From contig CAMWQU010000016.1 in assembly GCA_947176535.1 (NCBI GenBank), forward strand, positions 1-51,240: 51,240 nt of DNA. Direction: 5' to 3'. Origin of the DNA: an uncultured Prevotellaceae bacterium (GTDB lineage Bacteria; Bacteroidota; Bacteroidia; Bacteroidales; Bacteroidaceae). Positions 26,491-34,925 of the stretch are shown piece by piece. Both the position numbers and the translations under genes were made by a program. Within the stretch, counting starts at the first letter, position 1; the number at the start of each line of letters is the position of its first letter. Below the pieces are notes generated by a model, which was not told the DNA's origin, did not search any database, and saw only the letters and a list, made by a program, of their open reading frames with translations.

Positions 26491-28023
26491 ATGCAACACA
26501 CACAATCAGGTTCCATCCTGCGTTCGCTACACTCCGGTTACATCGCGGTACTGCTCATCGTTTTACTGTCGGCCTGCTGCAAGCCCCGCGTACCTTCATC
26601 GTTCACCGATAGTTCGCAATTACCGGACATCTTCCCCGATTACCGTGGAGTTACAGTCCCCGTAAACATAGCTCCGCTGACGTTCACAATAGAAAACGAA
26701 GGTACGGATTTCGTCACCAGCATTACTGCCGGCAATCACACATGGGTGTATGACGACGGGCGCGACGTTTGCCCCTCACTCAAGGAATGGAAGCAGATGG
26801 TAAACGACGCACTATCCAATGCCCAACCCATAACCTGCAAGGTCTTCGTTTCCCGGAATGGCGAATGGACGCAGATGGAGCCTTTCTCCATCCACGTAAG
26901 TCCCGATTCGATAGACCCGTACATTTCTTATCGCCTGATAGCTCCTTCCTATGTCGCTTACGAAGATTTGACGATCAATCAGCGTTGTCTGGAGAATTAC
27001 GACGAGACACTTATCTACGGCAACATGGCAAATTCGGACGAGCGCGACGGCCAGTGCATCAACTGTCACTCGTTCCAGTCCTACAATCCCGAACGCATGC
27101 AGTTCCATGTACGCCAGTCCCTTGGGGGTACGGTCATCGCCTACGACGGACAGGTTGAGCGCATCGACATGAAGACAGGCAAGACGGTTTCGGCAGGTGT
27201 TTATCCGGCATGGCACCCCACAAAGAAGCTCATCGCCTACAGCACGAATCATACGGGGCAGTCGTTCCATACCCACGACAACCAGAAGGTGGAGGTGCAG
27301 GACACTTACAGCGACCTGATGCTCTATGACATCGACCGCCACGAGGTTATCCCCTTGCCCCGCGATACCAACGACCTCGACTGCTTTCCGTTCTGGAGCC
27401 CCGACGGCAAGTATCTCTATTACTGTTCGGCACACTATGAGAAGAAAGACACGTCAAAGGCCGTCTCGAAAGAGTTTGATATGATACAGAACTATAAGGA
27501 CATAAAATACAGTCTCTACCGCCGTCCGTTCGTCTCGGAGAACCGCTCTTTCGGCGAACGCGAAACAGTGTTCGACGCCGCCCGCAACTCGATGTCGGCC
27601 ACACTGCCTCGCGTCAGTCCCGACGGCCGCTGGCTATTGTTTACGATGGGAGAATTTGGAGTATTCCATATCTGGCACCGCGATGCCGATCTCTATCTGC
27701 TGAACCTTCAGACCGGCAGTGTACGGCGGTTGGACGAACTGAACTCCGACAACGTAGAGTCCTATCATTCGTGGAGCAGCAACGGCCGTTGGGTAATCTT
27801 CAGCAGCCGGCGCACCGACGGAAACTTCACGCGCCCCTACATCGCTCACTTCGACGGAAAAGGGCACTTCACCCGGCCTTTCGAACTTCCGCAGCGTAAT
27901 CCACACTATCATCACGAGCTGTTGCGCTCATACAACATCCCCGAGTTCATGACGGGTCCCGTAACCATCCGTCCTCAGCAGTTCGCCGCATACATCCGCA
28001 AAGATTCCATTAAAGCAAAATAA
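26491..28023 (+). CDS. PD40 beta-propeller lipoprotein with a CxxCH heme-c-like motif
   Basis: 510 residues. A lipoprotein signal ends at LLSAC (Cys29, followed by another Cys). The body has TolB-like PD40 blades: GVYPAWHPTKKLIAYST, DCFPFWSPDGKYLYYCS, TLPRVSPDGRWLLFTM and SYHSWSSNGRWVIFSS. Between signal and propeller is C189-I-N-C-H193, a perfect c-type heme motif in the context DGQCINCHSF; a distal ligand cannot be assigned. The gene is 17 bp after the DUF6057 gene and 42 bp before a GH2 gene. The lipoprotein probably works with the membrane protein, but whether heme is really bound is open. Confidence 0.82.
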   Translation: MQHTQSGSILRSLHSGYIAVLLIVLLSACCKPRVPSSFTDSSQLPDIFPDYRGVTVPVNIAPLTFTIENEGTDFVTSITAGNHTWVYDDGRDVCPSLKEWKQMVNDALSNAQPITCKVFVSRNGEWTQMEPFSIHVSPDSIDPYISYRLIAPSYVAYEDLTINQRCLENYDETLIYGNMANSDERDGQCINCHSFQSYNPERMQFHVRQSLGGTVIAYDGQVERIDMKTGKTVSAGVYPAWHPTKKLIAYSTNHTGQSFHTHDNQKVEVQDTYSDLMLYDIDRHEVIPLPRDTNDLDCFPFWSPDGKYLYYCSAHYEKKDTSKAVSKEFDMIQNYKDIKYSLYRRPFVSENRSFGERETVFDAARNSMSATLPRVSPDGRWLLFTMGEFGVFHIWHRDADLYLLNLQTGSVRRLDELNSDNVESYHSWSSNGRWVIFSSRRTDGNFTRPYIAHFDGKGHFTRPFELPQRNPHYHHELLRSYNIPEFMTGPVTIRPQQFAAYIRKDSIKAK

Positions 28024-28065
28024 AACACGCTCCTATTCCCATAGAGAACCTAAACATCAAACGAC

Positions 28066-30636
28066 ATGAAACGCATTGTCTTTTTCTTTCTACTTTCAGT
28101 ATTCCACCTCTCAGGCTTCAACTCCGCATTTGCCCAGTATCAGGACGTGAAAGAGAAACGCCTCGGCGACAACCGCCCCTATTCCGAGATTCCCGTTTCC
28201 CTCAACCGTCCCTTCTTCCGGGGAGAGGACAGAGGATGCTTCCTCTTCAACTTCGACTGGCGTTTTGCCGACGGCCCGCGCGAGGGTGCCGAAGCAGAGA
28301 AATACAACGACTCCGACTGGCGTACCCTTGACTTACCCCACGACTTCCAATTCGAACAGCCCTGGGACGAATCGGCAGGCGGTGCCCGCGGATGGAAAGC
28401 CCCCTGTGAGGGTTGGTACCGCAAGGTGTTCAACGCACCGTCGGAATGGCAGGGCCTTCAGGTGCTGCTGGACTTCGGCGGCATCATGTACTATGGCGAT
28501 GTCTATGTCAATGGCCACAAAGCTGCCTCCACAGAATACGGCTACATCGGTTTCGAGACCGACATTTCCAAGTATCTCCATTACGGGGAGGACAACGTCG
28601 TGGCGGTTTACGCCCATTCGGGTAAACCCAAGGCCAGCCGCTGGTACACGGGAGCAGGTCTGTTCCGCGACGTCTATCTTCGTCTGCAGAATCCCACCCA
28701 CATCGGCCGGCACGGCATCTACGTCACCACATCTTTTCAGGACAATAGTACCCTCCGCCCCTATTTCGCTTTCGGCAATACGGACAAGGCCGTCGTGCAG
28801 ATTCAGGTGGATGTCTGCGGCTTTCCTCACGGGAGCGGCCCGCGGCCAAAGACCGTCGTCCGCGCCACTGTCCGTGACAGCATAGGAACCGTGCTCGGCA
28901 CCGCCGATGCCGAGGTTCCGACCCTCACCAAGCACAACCACGACGAGATTCAACTCTCTCCCGTCACGCTTACAAATCCCATACTTTGGGACCTTGACAA
29001 TCCCTACCTGTACAACGTAGAGGTAGAGTTGTTTGTGGACACTCTCCTTGTAGACCGCAGAACCGAGCGCTTCGGCGTGCGTGAGATAACGTACAGCCCC
29101 GACTTCGGTTTCAAACTAAACGGCAAAAAAGTCTTCCTCAAAGGTATGGCCAACCACCACGACCTCGGTGCCCTCGGCGTGGCCTCCTACGACGATGCCA
29201 TCCGTCGCCAGTTCCGTATGATGAAGGAGTTCGGTTTCAACAGCCTGCGTTGCTCCCACAATCCGTACAGCGAGAGCCTCACCCGCATTGCCGATGAAAT
29301 GGGTCTGCTCATCGTGGACGAACTCATCGACAAATGGAGCGACAACGAATACTGGGGCGGACGTGTGCCTTTCACGCAACTGTGGCCCCAGCTCATCCGG
29401 GAATGGGTGACGCGCGACCGCAACTGCCCCAGCGTCGTTCTCTGGAGCCTCGGTAACGAATTGCAGACCCGGCCCTACTGGAGCGGCTACGACACCAACG
29501 ACTGGGGCATCACCACCTACCGCCTGTTCGATGTAATGCTGAAGCGCTACGATGCGACACGTCCCACCACCGTGGCCATGTTCCCGGCCCGTGCCGGTGC
29601 CATCCGCGAAGAGAAAGAGTTCAAGACCTACTTTGCTCCGCCCGAACTCGCTCTCGCTACCGAGGTCAGCAGTTTCAACTATCAGTGGGACTGCTACCCC
29701 AAATACTTTGAATATGCTCCCGACATGATACTTTTCCAGAGCGAAGCCGTGACGAATCAGATGCAGGCTCCGTTCTACGGGATGGATCGCAGACGCACCG
29801 TTGGTCTGGCCTACTGGGGAGCCATCGAATACTGGGGCGAATCGAACAAATGGCCCAAGAAAGGCTGGAACTTCTCGTTCTTCCGCCACACCCTGCAACC
29901 CAATCCGCAGGCCTGGCTCATCCGGGGGGCTTTCCGTCCCGAAGTTCCGGTAGTCCGCATCGGCGTACTTACGGGCGGCGAAAGCCAGAGCTGGAATGCT
30001 ATCAATGTCGGACAGAAGACCTACACGGAATTTTGGAACTGTCCGGAAGGCTCGAAGCAGCAGGTAAGCGTATTCACCAATGCCGAGGAGGTGGAACTCT
30101 TTGTCAATGGCGACGGATTGGGAACGAAGTCCAAAGGCGTAAGTCTGGGCCGTCAGAAGAACGACACGACGGACGTCTTCAAGCGCGGTATCGTCAAATG
30201 GGACAACGTTCCCTACGGCAAGGGAGGCAGCCTCACGGCCATAGCCTACAACGGCGGAAAGGAAGTAGCCCGTCACCGCATCGAGACTGCCGGCAAAGCC
30301 GTCCGCCTCGTCATGGAACCCGAAACGCCCTCCCTGCAGGCGAAAGACGGAATGGGGCTTCAGTACATCACCATCCGCGCCGTAGACAAGCGGGGCAACA
30401 CCGTTCCCGCCTTCGATGAACCGCTGACCGTCACCGTAGATGGGGCCGCCCGCCTTCTTGCGCTCGACAATGGCGACCACTACACCGACGACCTGTTCCG
30501 CTCCGACATCACCACCAAACGGATGTTCATGGGACAGATGCAGGTGATTCTGCGTTCCACCCACGAGACCGGCAAGGTGACGCTCCGCGCCTCCTCTCCC
30601 TCACTTCGCGGCATGATAAAGCTGGAAAGCAAATAA
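28066..30636 (+). CDS. Secreted GH2 glycoside hydrolase
   Basis: 856 residues: a signal peptide (MKRIVFFFLLSVFHLSGFNSAFAQ), a GH2 sugar-binding domain (DSDWRTLDLPHDF, GWYRKVF, WYTGAGLFRDVYL), an Ig-like domain, a barrel with acid/base E465 (LWSLGNEL) and nucleophile E560 (LFQSEAV), and a C-terminal extension of about 200 residues with two beta-sandwich modules (DUF4982-like, then an Ig-like domain around FDEPLTVTVDGAARLLALDNGD). This layout belongs to Bacteroidales beta-galactosidase/glucuronidase-like enzymes, not classic LacZ; substrate undetermined. Last gene of the DUF6057 operon, closed by the terminator at 30687. Confidence 0.93.
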   Translation: MKRIVFFFLLSVFHLSGFNSAFAQYQDVKEKRLGDNRPYSEIPVSLNRPFFRGEDRGCFLFNFDWRFADGPREGAEAEKYNDSDWRTLDLPHDFQFEQPWDESAGGARGWKAPCEGWYRKVFNAPSEWQGLQVLLDFGGIMYYGDVYVNGHKAASTEYGYIGFETDISKYLHYGEDNVVAVYAHSGKPKASRWYTGAGLFRDVYLRLQNPTHIGRHGIYVTTSFQDNSTLRPYFAFGNTDKAVVQIQVDVCGFPHGSGPRPKTVVRATVRDSIGTVLGTADAEVPTLTKHNHDEIQLSPVTLTNPILWDLDNPYLYNVEVELFVDTLLVDRRTERFGVREITYSPDFGFKLNGKKVFLKGMANHHDLGALGVASYDDAIRRQFRMMKEFGFNSLRCSHNPYSESLTRIADEMGLLIVDELIDKWSDNEYWGGRVPFTQLWPQLIREWVTRDRNCPSVVLWSLGNELQTRPYWSGYDTNDWGITTYRLFDVMLKRYDATRPTTVAMFPARAGAIREEKEFKTYFAPPELALATEVSSFNYQWDCYPKYFEYAPDMILFQSEAVTNQMQAPFYGMDRRRTVGLAYWGAIEYWGESNKWPKKGWNFSFFRHTLQPNPQAWLIRGAFRPEVPVVRIGVLTGGESQSWNAINVGQKTYTEFWNCPEGSKQQVSVFTNAEEVELFVNGDGLGTKSKGVSLGRQKNDTTDVFKRGIVKWDNVPYGKGGSLTAIAYNGGKEVARHRIETAGKAVRLVMEPETPSLQAKDGMGLQYITIRAVDKRGNTVPAFDEPLTVTVDGAARLLALDNGDHYTDDLFRSDITTKRMFMGQMQVILRSTHETGKVTLRASSPSLRGMIKLESK

Positions 30637-30686
30637 AGCAGGGACGATTCCTATCGCGCCCCATCCCGACACACAAGCGAACAAAC

Positions 30687-30733
30687 AAAAACGCCGTGCC
30701 TAACTCATCGGTCAGGCACGGCGTTTTTTTTAT
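30687..30733. terminator. Bidirectional terminator between GH2 and murF-alr
   Basis: Stem acgccgtgcct/aggcacggcgt flanked by an A-run on the left and eight T residues on the right, so it can terminate transcription from both convergent genes. Confidence 0.9.
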
Positions 30734-30746
30734 ACCCCAAAGGCAC

Positions 30747-33122
30747 TTACTTTCGGAAATACACACGCTTGACGCGGTTCGACACCCCGGTCAATATCTC
30801 ATAGGGGATGGTGTCTATCGTGTCTGAAAGCACCGTAACGGGCAACTGCCGGCCGAAGATGATGGCCGTATCGCCCTCCCGACAGGGAATGTCGGTGACG
30901 TCAATCATGCACACATCCATGCAGATGTTTCCCACATAGGGTGCCTTACGGTCATTCACGAGGCAATAGGCATGCCCGTTCCCCAGATGACGGTCGAGGC
31001 CGTCGGCATATCCGATGGGCAGCACGGCTATGCGGCTGTCACGATTCAGCCGGCCTTTGCGGCTGTAGCCCACGGTTTCTTCCTTGGGAACATCATGTAT
31101 CTGCAGAATGGTGGTCTTCAGCGTAGAGACGTTGTAGAGCATCCCGTTATTGCGGGGATTGATGCCGTAAAGGCCCAGCCCCAGCCGCACCATGTCCATG
31201 TGCCGTTCGGGGAAATGCTCGATGCCGGCCGAGTTGCAGATGTGCCGGAGAATATGATGCTGAGGATAAGCCTGCTGCAGTTCGGTGGCTCCGGCAAGGA
31301 AACGCTCGTACTGGACGGCCGAAAACGCGTCGAAGTCGTCGCTGTCGCTTCCCGCAAAGTGCGAGAACACGCTGCGCGGCAGCACGGCCTCCTGCGCCTG
31401 CAGCCGCTCGATGAGTCGCGGCATATCCTCCATCGGGTCGAATCCGAGACGGTGCATACCCGTATCGAGTTTGATATGTATGGGGAAACCTTTTATGCCC
31501 TCACGTTCGGCGGCGTGGATGAGTGCCTCAAGCAGGCGGAACGAATAGACTTCGGGTTCCAGATTGTGCCGGAAGAGCGTCCGGAACGAGGTCATCTCCG
31601 GGTTCATAATCATGATGCCGGTGGAAATGCCGGCCCGCCGCAGTTCCGCCCCTTCGTCGGCCACGGCCACGGCCAGATACTCCACCCCGCAGTCCTGCAA
31701 CGTGCGGGCCACCTCCACACTGCCGGCCCCATAGGCGTCGGCTTTCACCATGCAGACGATGCCCGCTCCGGGGCGCATCATCGAGCGATAGTGGTTGAGA
31801 TTGGAGACAATAGCCTTGAGGTCTACCTCCAGAATGGTCTCGTGAACCTGCTCCTCGAGCTGACTTACCAAGTCCTCAAAGCGGAACGAGCGGGCCCCTT
31901 TGATGAGAATGACCTCATCGTGCGGGCCGGAGAACACGGCACTCGTCATGAGGTCTTCCGTGTCGGGGAAGAAGTGGCACACGGCCCCCGTCTCCCTCAT
32001 CAGCGTCGTGGCGTGAGCGCAGATTCTCTCCCCCACGGCGATAAACGTCCCGATGGCGTGTTCCCTCACCATACCGGCCACCTGCCGGTAGAGCAGTTCG
32101 TCGTTGATGCCCGTCTGCTGCATTTCGCTGAGGATAAGCGTATGGCTGCGGTTGTCCTCTGCGGGCCGGCGCTGCATGAAGTCGAGCGCGATGCGCAGCG
32201 AATCAGGGTCGTTATTGTAGGAATCGTTGATGAGTGTGCAACCGTTCCGTCCGTTCATCACCTCCAGGCGCATCGGTATGGGTTCGAGCCACGCCACGCG
32301 GTCGGCGATGGTAGCTTCGTCCATACCGATGTGGCGGCACACAGCGGCGCAAAGCTGCTTGTCGAGTTCCCAAGGAGAGGCCTCATCGGGCATGCTGACG
32401 GGCAGCAGAAGGCCCCGGAAGTCCATTTCCCGGATGCAGATGTCCACCACACGGTTGCCGGCGGGATAGACAAGCACTTCAGCGTGGCGGAAAAGCAGAA
32501 GTTTCTCCAGACACTTCTGCTTGTAGGAGTTGAAGTTCTCCTGATGGGCGTCGCCCAGTCCCGTAAACACTCCGATGGTGGGGCGGATGATGTCCGCCAG
32601 CCGTTCCATCTCGCCGGGCATGGATATGGCAGCCTCGAAAATACCGATTTCCGTCTTCTCCGTCAGGCTCCACACGCTCAGCGGCACGCCAATCTGACTG
32701 TTGTAGCTGCGCGGCGAGCGGGTGACGTGGCGGTCGGGCGAAATCATCTGCGCTATCCACTCCTTCACCATCGTCTTACCGTTCGACCCTGTCACACCGA
32801 TGACGGGAATCCGGAACTGCCGCCGGTGGGCGGCTGCCAGTTGCTGCAGAGCGTGCAACGTGTCGGGCACGACAAGGAACGCGGCCTCGGGAAAGTCTCC
32901 CTCCGGCCGTTGCATCACCACGAAACTGCGCACACCGCGCTGATAGAGTTGCGAGATGTAGCGGTGGCCGTCGTTACGCGGTGTCCGGAGGGCGAAGAAG
33001 AGCGTGTCTTCGGGCGAGGACAGCGAACGGCTGTCCGTGAGCAGGCGGCGCACGGGTCGGTCGGCCGGCCCTTCCGTCCGGGCATCGAGTATGGCGGCTA
33101 TGGATGTTACAGTGTAGGTCAT
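30747..33122 (-). CDS. murF-alr: MurF-alanine racemase fusion
   Basis: 791 residues in two enzymes. Residues 1 to about 430 are MurF, UDP-MurNAc-tripeptide:D-Ala-D-Ala ligase, with the P-loop GVTGSNGKT, the RSPRSYNSQIGVP segment and the NDSYNNDPDS motif. Residues about 440-791 are PLP-dependent alanine racemase, with the cofactor lysine K460 in MVKADAYGAG, LDTGMHRLGF and the PIGYADGLDR catalytic region. The fusion joins the supply of D-Ala with ligation of D-Ala-D-Ala to the peptidoglycan precursor, and is characteristic of Bacteroidetes. It is cytoplasmic and lies 15 bp after the GSCFA gene on the same strand. Confidence 0.95.
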   Translation of the reverse strand: MTYTVTSIAAILDARTEGPADRPVRRLLTDSRSLSSPEDTLFFALRTPRNDGHRYISQLYQRGVRSFVVMQRPEGDFPEAAFLVVPDTLHALQQLAAAHRRQFRIPVIGVTGSNGKTMVKEWIAQMISPDRHVTRSPRSYNSQIGVPLSVWSLTEKTEIGIFEAAISMPGEMERLADIIRPTIGVFTGLGDAHQENFNSYKQKCLEKLLLFRHAEVLVYPAGNRVVDICIREMDFRGLLLPVSMPDEASPWELDKQLCAAVCRHIGMDEATIADRVAWLEPIPMRLEVMNGRNGCTLINDSYNNDPDSLRIALDFMQRRPAEDNRSHTLILSEMQQTGINDELLYRQVAGMVREHAIGTFIAVGERICAHATTLMRETGAVCHFFPDTEDLMTSAVFSGPHDEVILIKGARSFRFEDLVSQLEEQVHETILEVDLKAIVSNLNHYRSMMRPGAGIVCMVKADAYGAGSVEVARTLQDCGVEYLAVAVADEGAELRRAGISTGIMIMNPEMTSFRTLFRHNLEPEVYSFRLLEALIHAAEREGIKGFPIHIKLDTGMHRLGFDPMEDMPRLIERLQAQEAVLPRSVFSHFAGSDSDDFDAFSAVQYERFLAGATELQQAYPQHHILRHICNSAGIEHFPERHMDMVRLGLGLYGINPRNNGMLYNVSTLKTTILQIHDVPKEETVGYSRKGRLNRDSRIAVLPIGYADGLDRHLGNGHAYCLVNDRKAPYVGNICMDVCMIDVTDIPCREGDTAIIFGRQLPVTVLSDTIDTIPYEILTGVSNRVKRVYFRK

Positions 33123-33137
33123 ATCGTAATCGGGAAT

Positions 33138-34157
33138 TTATGAGTTCTGAAGATTAAACGGGTCGGCCGGTTCCCCGTGCGGCAGAATCCGCAGCATGGG
33201 ATAGTCGCGCCGGAGGGCCTCCAACTGCTCGCAAGTGCGCTGCCGGAAAGTCTCCGTGGCCGGGTCGCGGGGATTGATGGGCCGGTGCAGGAGTGCACGC
33301 CGGACGGGCTCCCAGCGGGCAAGGTAGGTCTGCAGGCCGTCGTCGGCCCACGTCTCGCACAAGCGTCGCCAGATGTAGTCCACGGCCTGCTCGGCCGGAT
33401 GCAGCATGTCGGAAGCGTAGAAGCGATAGTCGCGCAATTCGTCCATCACAATTTCGTAGGCCGGGAAATAAGCCACCCGGTCGGGATGCCGCTGCCGGAG
33501 GCTCTCTGCGGCCAACAGCAACCGAGCCTTGGCCAACTGACTCTCGTGCATGCCGTACTTGGCATAGCGGTAGGGACTGACGGTGAACACCACCTGCAGG
33601 CGGCTGTTCAGCCCGTGCAGGACGGTGAGGGCCTCATCCAGTTGCTCCACAATTTCGTCCACCTCCGCTTCCGTCTCGTCAAACTCGGCCCCAGGTATGC
33701 GGTGGCAGTTGGCTACGCACGCGCGCGTTCCTTTATAGAGGTAGTAGCGACTTGTCCCCAGCGTCAGAAACAGGTTGTCGGCCTCTGCCAGGGCCTCGTG
33801 CAGTTTCGCCAAGGCCTCCTCCGTCTGACGCCGACACTCCTCCTGCGTGGGGGCCGACAGCGTGGAGTCGCCCAGCCACGTGTGCCACATCTCCCCGTGC
33901 CGTACATAGTCGGCCGGTCGGGTAAGGGGCGCGTCGGACACGGCTCTCTTCAGCACCCGGACGATGCTCAGGGGATTGTAGAGCACGCCCAACGGGTTCA
34001 CCGTCACCGACAACTGCGCGTCGGACATCCGCCGTCCCACGTGTTCGGCAAAGCACGAGCCCAACAGCACGCTGCCGTCTCCCACGCCCAAGGGGCGCAG
34101 AGGGGGCGGCACACTCACCGGAGTGCGGAACAGTTCGTTTACGGTGCTTTTGTTCAT
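33138..34157 (-). CDS. GSCFA-domain protein
   Basis: About 339 residues. The domain is named for its motif, seen here as VLLGSCFAEHVGRRM near residue 33. Further family segments are VNPLGVLYNPLSI, LFLTLGTSRYYLYKGT, VFTVSPYRY and FYASDMLHPAEQAVDYIW, consistent with an SGNH-hydrolase-like fold (serine in GSCF, Asp/His in DMLHP). The start at 34157 is used instead of an ATG at 34178, because the -7 box TACCTTTG occupies 34176-34183. It is co-transcribed with murF-alr, which suggests a cell-envelope role, perhaps as an esterase; this is inference. Confidence 0.88.
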   Translation of the reverse strand: MNKSTVNELFRTPVSVPPPLRPLGVGDGSVLLGSCFAEHVGRRMSDAQLSVTVNPLGVLYNPLSIVRVLKRAVSDAPLTRPADYVRHGEMWHTWLGDSTLSAPTQEECRRQTEEALAKLHEALAEADNLFLTLGTSRYYLYKGTRACVANCHRIPGAEFDETEAEVDEIVEQLDEALTVLHGLNSRLQVVFTVSPYRYAKYGMHESQLAKARLLLAAESLRQRHPDRVAYFPAYEIVMDELRDYRFYASDMLHPAEQAVDYIWRRLCETWADDGLQTYLARWEPVRRALLHRPINPRDPATETFRQRTCEQLEALRRDYPMLRILPHGEPADPFNLQNS

Positions 34158-34175
34158 GCCTCTTTCTTTTGCGTG

Positions 34176-34183
34176 CAAAGGTA
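34176..34183 (-). promoter_or_regulatory. -7 box of the GSCFA/murF-alr operon
   Basis: TACCTTTG on the minus strand, 18 bp before the chosen ATG. A weak TTTC stands at the -33 distance. Confidence 0.6.
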
Positions 34184-34283
34184 GTCATTTCGCCGATATT
34201 ATTGAAATAATATCCCGCCGAAATTAACACAACGCGGCACATTGCGCCCGCATTTCCGGCACAGTTTCCCGACATTCTGTATT

Positions 34284-34358
34284 CATCGACGGTGAACGTG
34301 CGTCCGCCGCCGACGGCCGACCATCCATCGACGATGAATGTCCGTTCATCGGTCGATG
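34284..34358. repeat. Short direct and inverted repeats upstream of the structured RNA
   Basis: CATCGACGGTGAACGTGCG (34284 onward) is repeated with a few changes as CATCGACGATGAATGTCCG (34326 onward). The second copy also forms a hairpin: CATCGACGATGAA (34326-34338) against TTCATCGGTCGATG (34345-34358), one bulged base. The rest of 34184-34519 shows no gene. Confidence 0.55.
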
Positions 34359-34519
34359 AACAAAAAATATCTCCCGAACCTGTCAAGAATACCCCTCGCG
34401 CCGTCCCAAAATGCACCGGTACGGCGGAGGGAAATGAACGGCGGAGGGCCGTCCGGACGTCTTTTTAACCGAAAGATATTTTCCCGGGCTTTCATTTCCG
34501 GCAATTGATTATTTTTTCG

Positions 34520-34527
34520 TACCTTTG
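34520..34527 (+). promoter_or_regulatory. -7 box for the structured RNA / BspA leader
   Basis: TACCTTTG on the plus strand with a weak TTTC at 34495-34498 (21-bp spacing). Transcription from here would begin near 34533, almost 400 nt before the BspA-like start codon. Confidence 0.55.
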
Positions 34528-34532
34528 TCCGC

Positions 34533-34890
34533 ATCTTGGCAATAGTGCCCGCAACCTATAAAAACGTAACCGAAGAAACAGACAGTAGACAAAGTTAGAA
34601 AGGGAGACCGTTGCGCAGCGTGCAGCGTTCCCAAAGGGATAAAACAAATTCAATCAATCTGATACAAAGACGAATTTGTGCGCATCCCGTTCGCAGTCTT
34701 TATGAATAACTGAGCTTTTGGCTCTTGTTCTCTCTATTCAAATACCGCCAAAATTTATGATACGAGAGCAAGCAGTTCGAGAAGTTCACGTCCGCGAGGC
34801 GTGAACTGTTCTTGCTTGTTTGTATCATGTGGTCACTTGGCGGTAACCGAGAATAGAGGATAAGCAACGAATGGTTTCGCCTTTTTTGTA
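34533..34890 (+). ncRNA. Candidate structured RNA (6S-like rod) or long leader of the BspA-like gene
   Basis: The 768-bp gap before the BspA gene contains a promoter box followed by dense pairing. First, CGTTGCGC/GTGCAGCG (34609-34627) sits inside a GGGA/TCCC closure, then GGGAT...CAAATTC pairs with GAATTTG...ATCCC. Next is a 125-nt rod (34733-34857) built from TCTATTC/GAATAGA, ACCGCCAA/TTGGCGGT, TGATAC/GTATCA, CAAGCA/TGCTTG and AGTTCACG/CGTGAACT, with an asymmetric internal loop in the middle. A T-run (CCTTTTTTG, 34880-34888) follows. A long rod with a central bubble is the shape of 6S RNA, and Bacteroidales 6S candidates are described as promoter-to-terminator units, but the primary sequence was not matched. 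It could instead be a regulatory leader. Hallmark sequences of RNase P RNA and tmRNA were not found. Confidence 0.5.
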
Positions 34891-34925
34891 TCCTAAACTT
34901 TATTAACAATTAAAAGTAAAAGAAT

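Noticed and set aside
34590..34597. TAACTTTG on the minus strand within the structured RNA
   Set aside because: No TTTG at the -33 distance and no gene downstream on that strand before the GSCFA promoter; treated as chance.
34533..34890. RNase P RNA or tmRNA
   Set aside because: Neither strand shows the conserved RNase P core sequences or tmRNA ends and a resume codon region.
34700..34909. Minus-strand frame inside the structured RNA region
   Set aside because: It coincides with the strong RNA helices and has no promoter box or plausible protein features.
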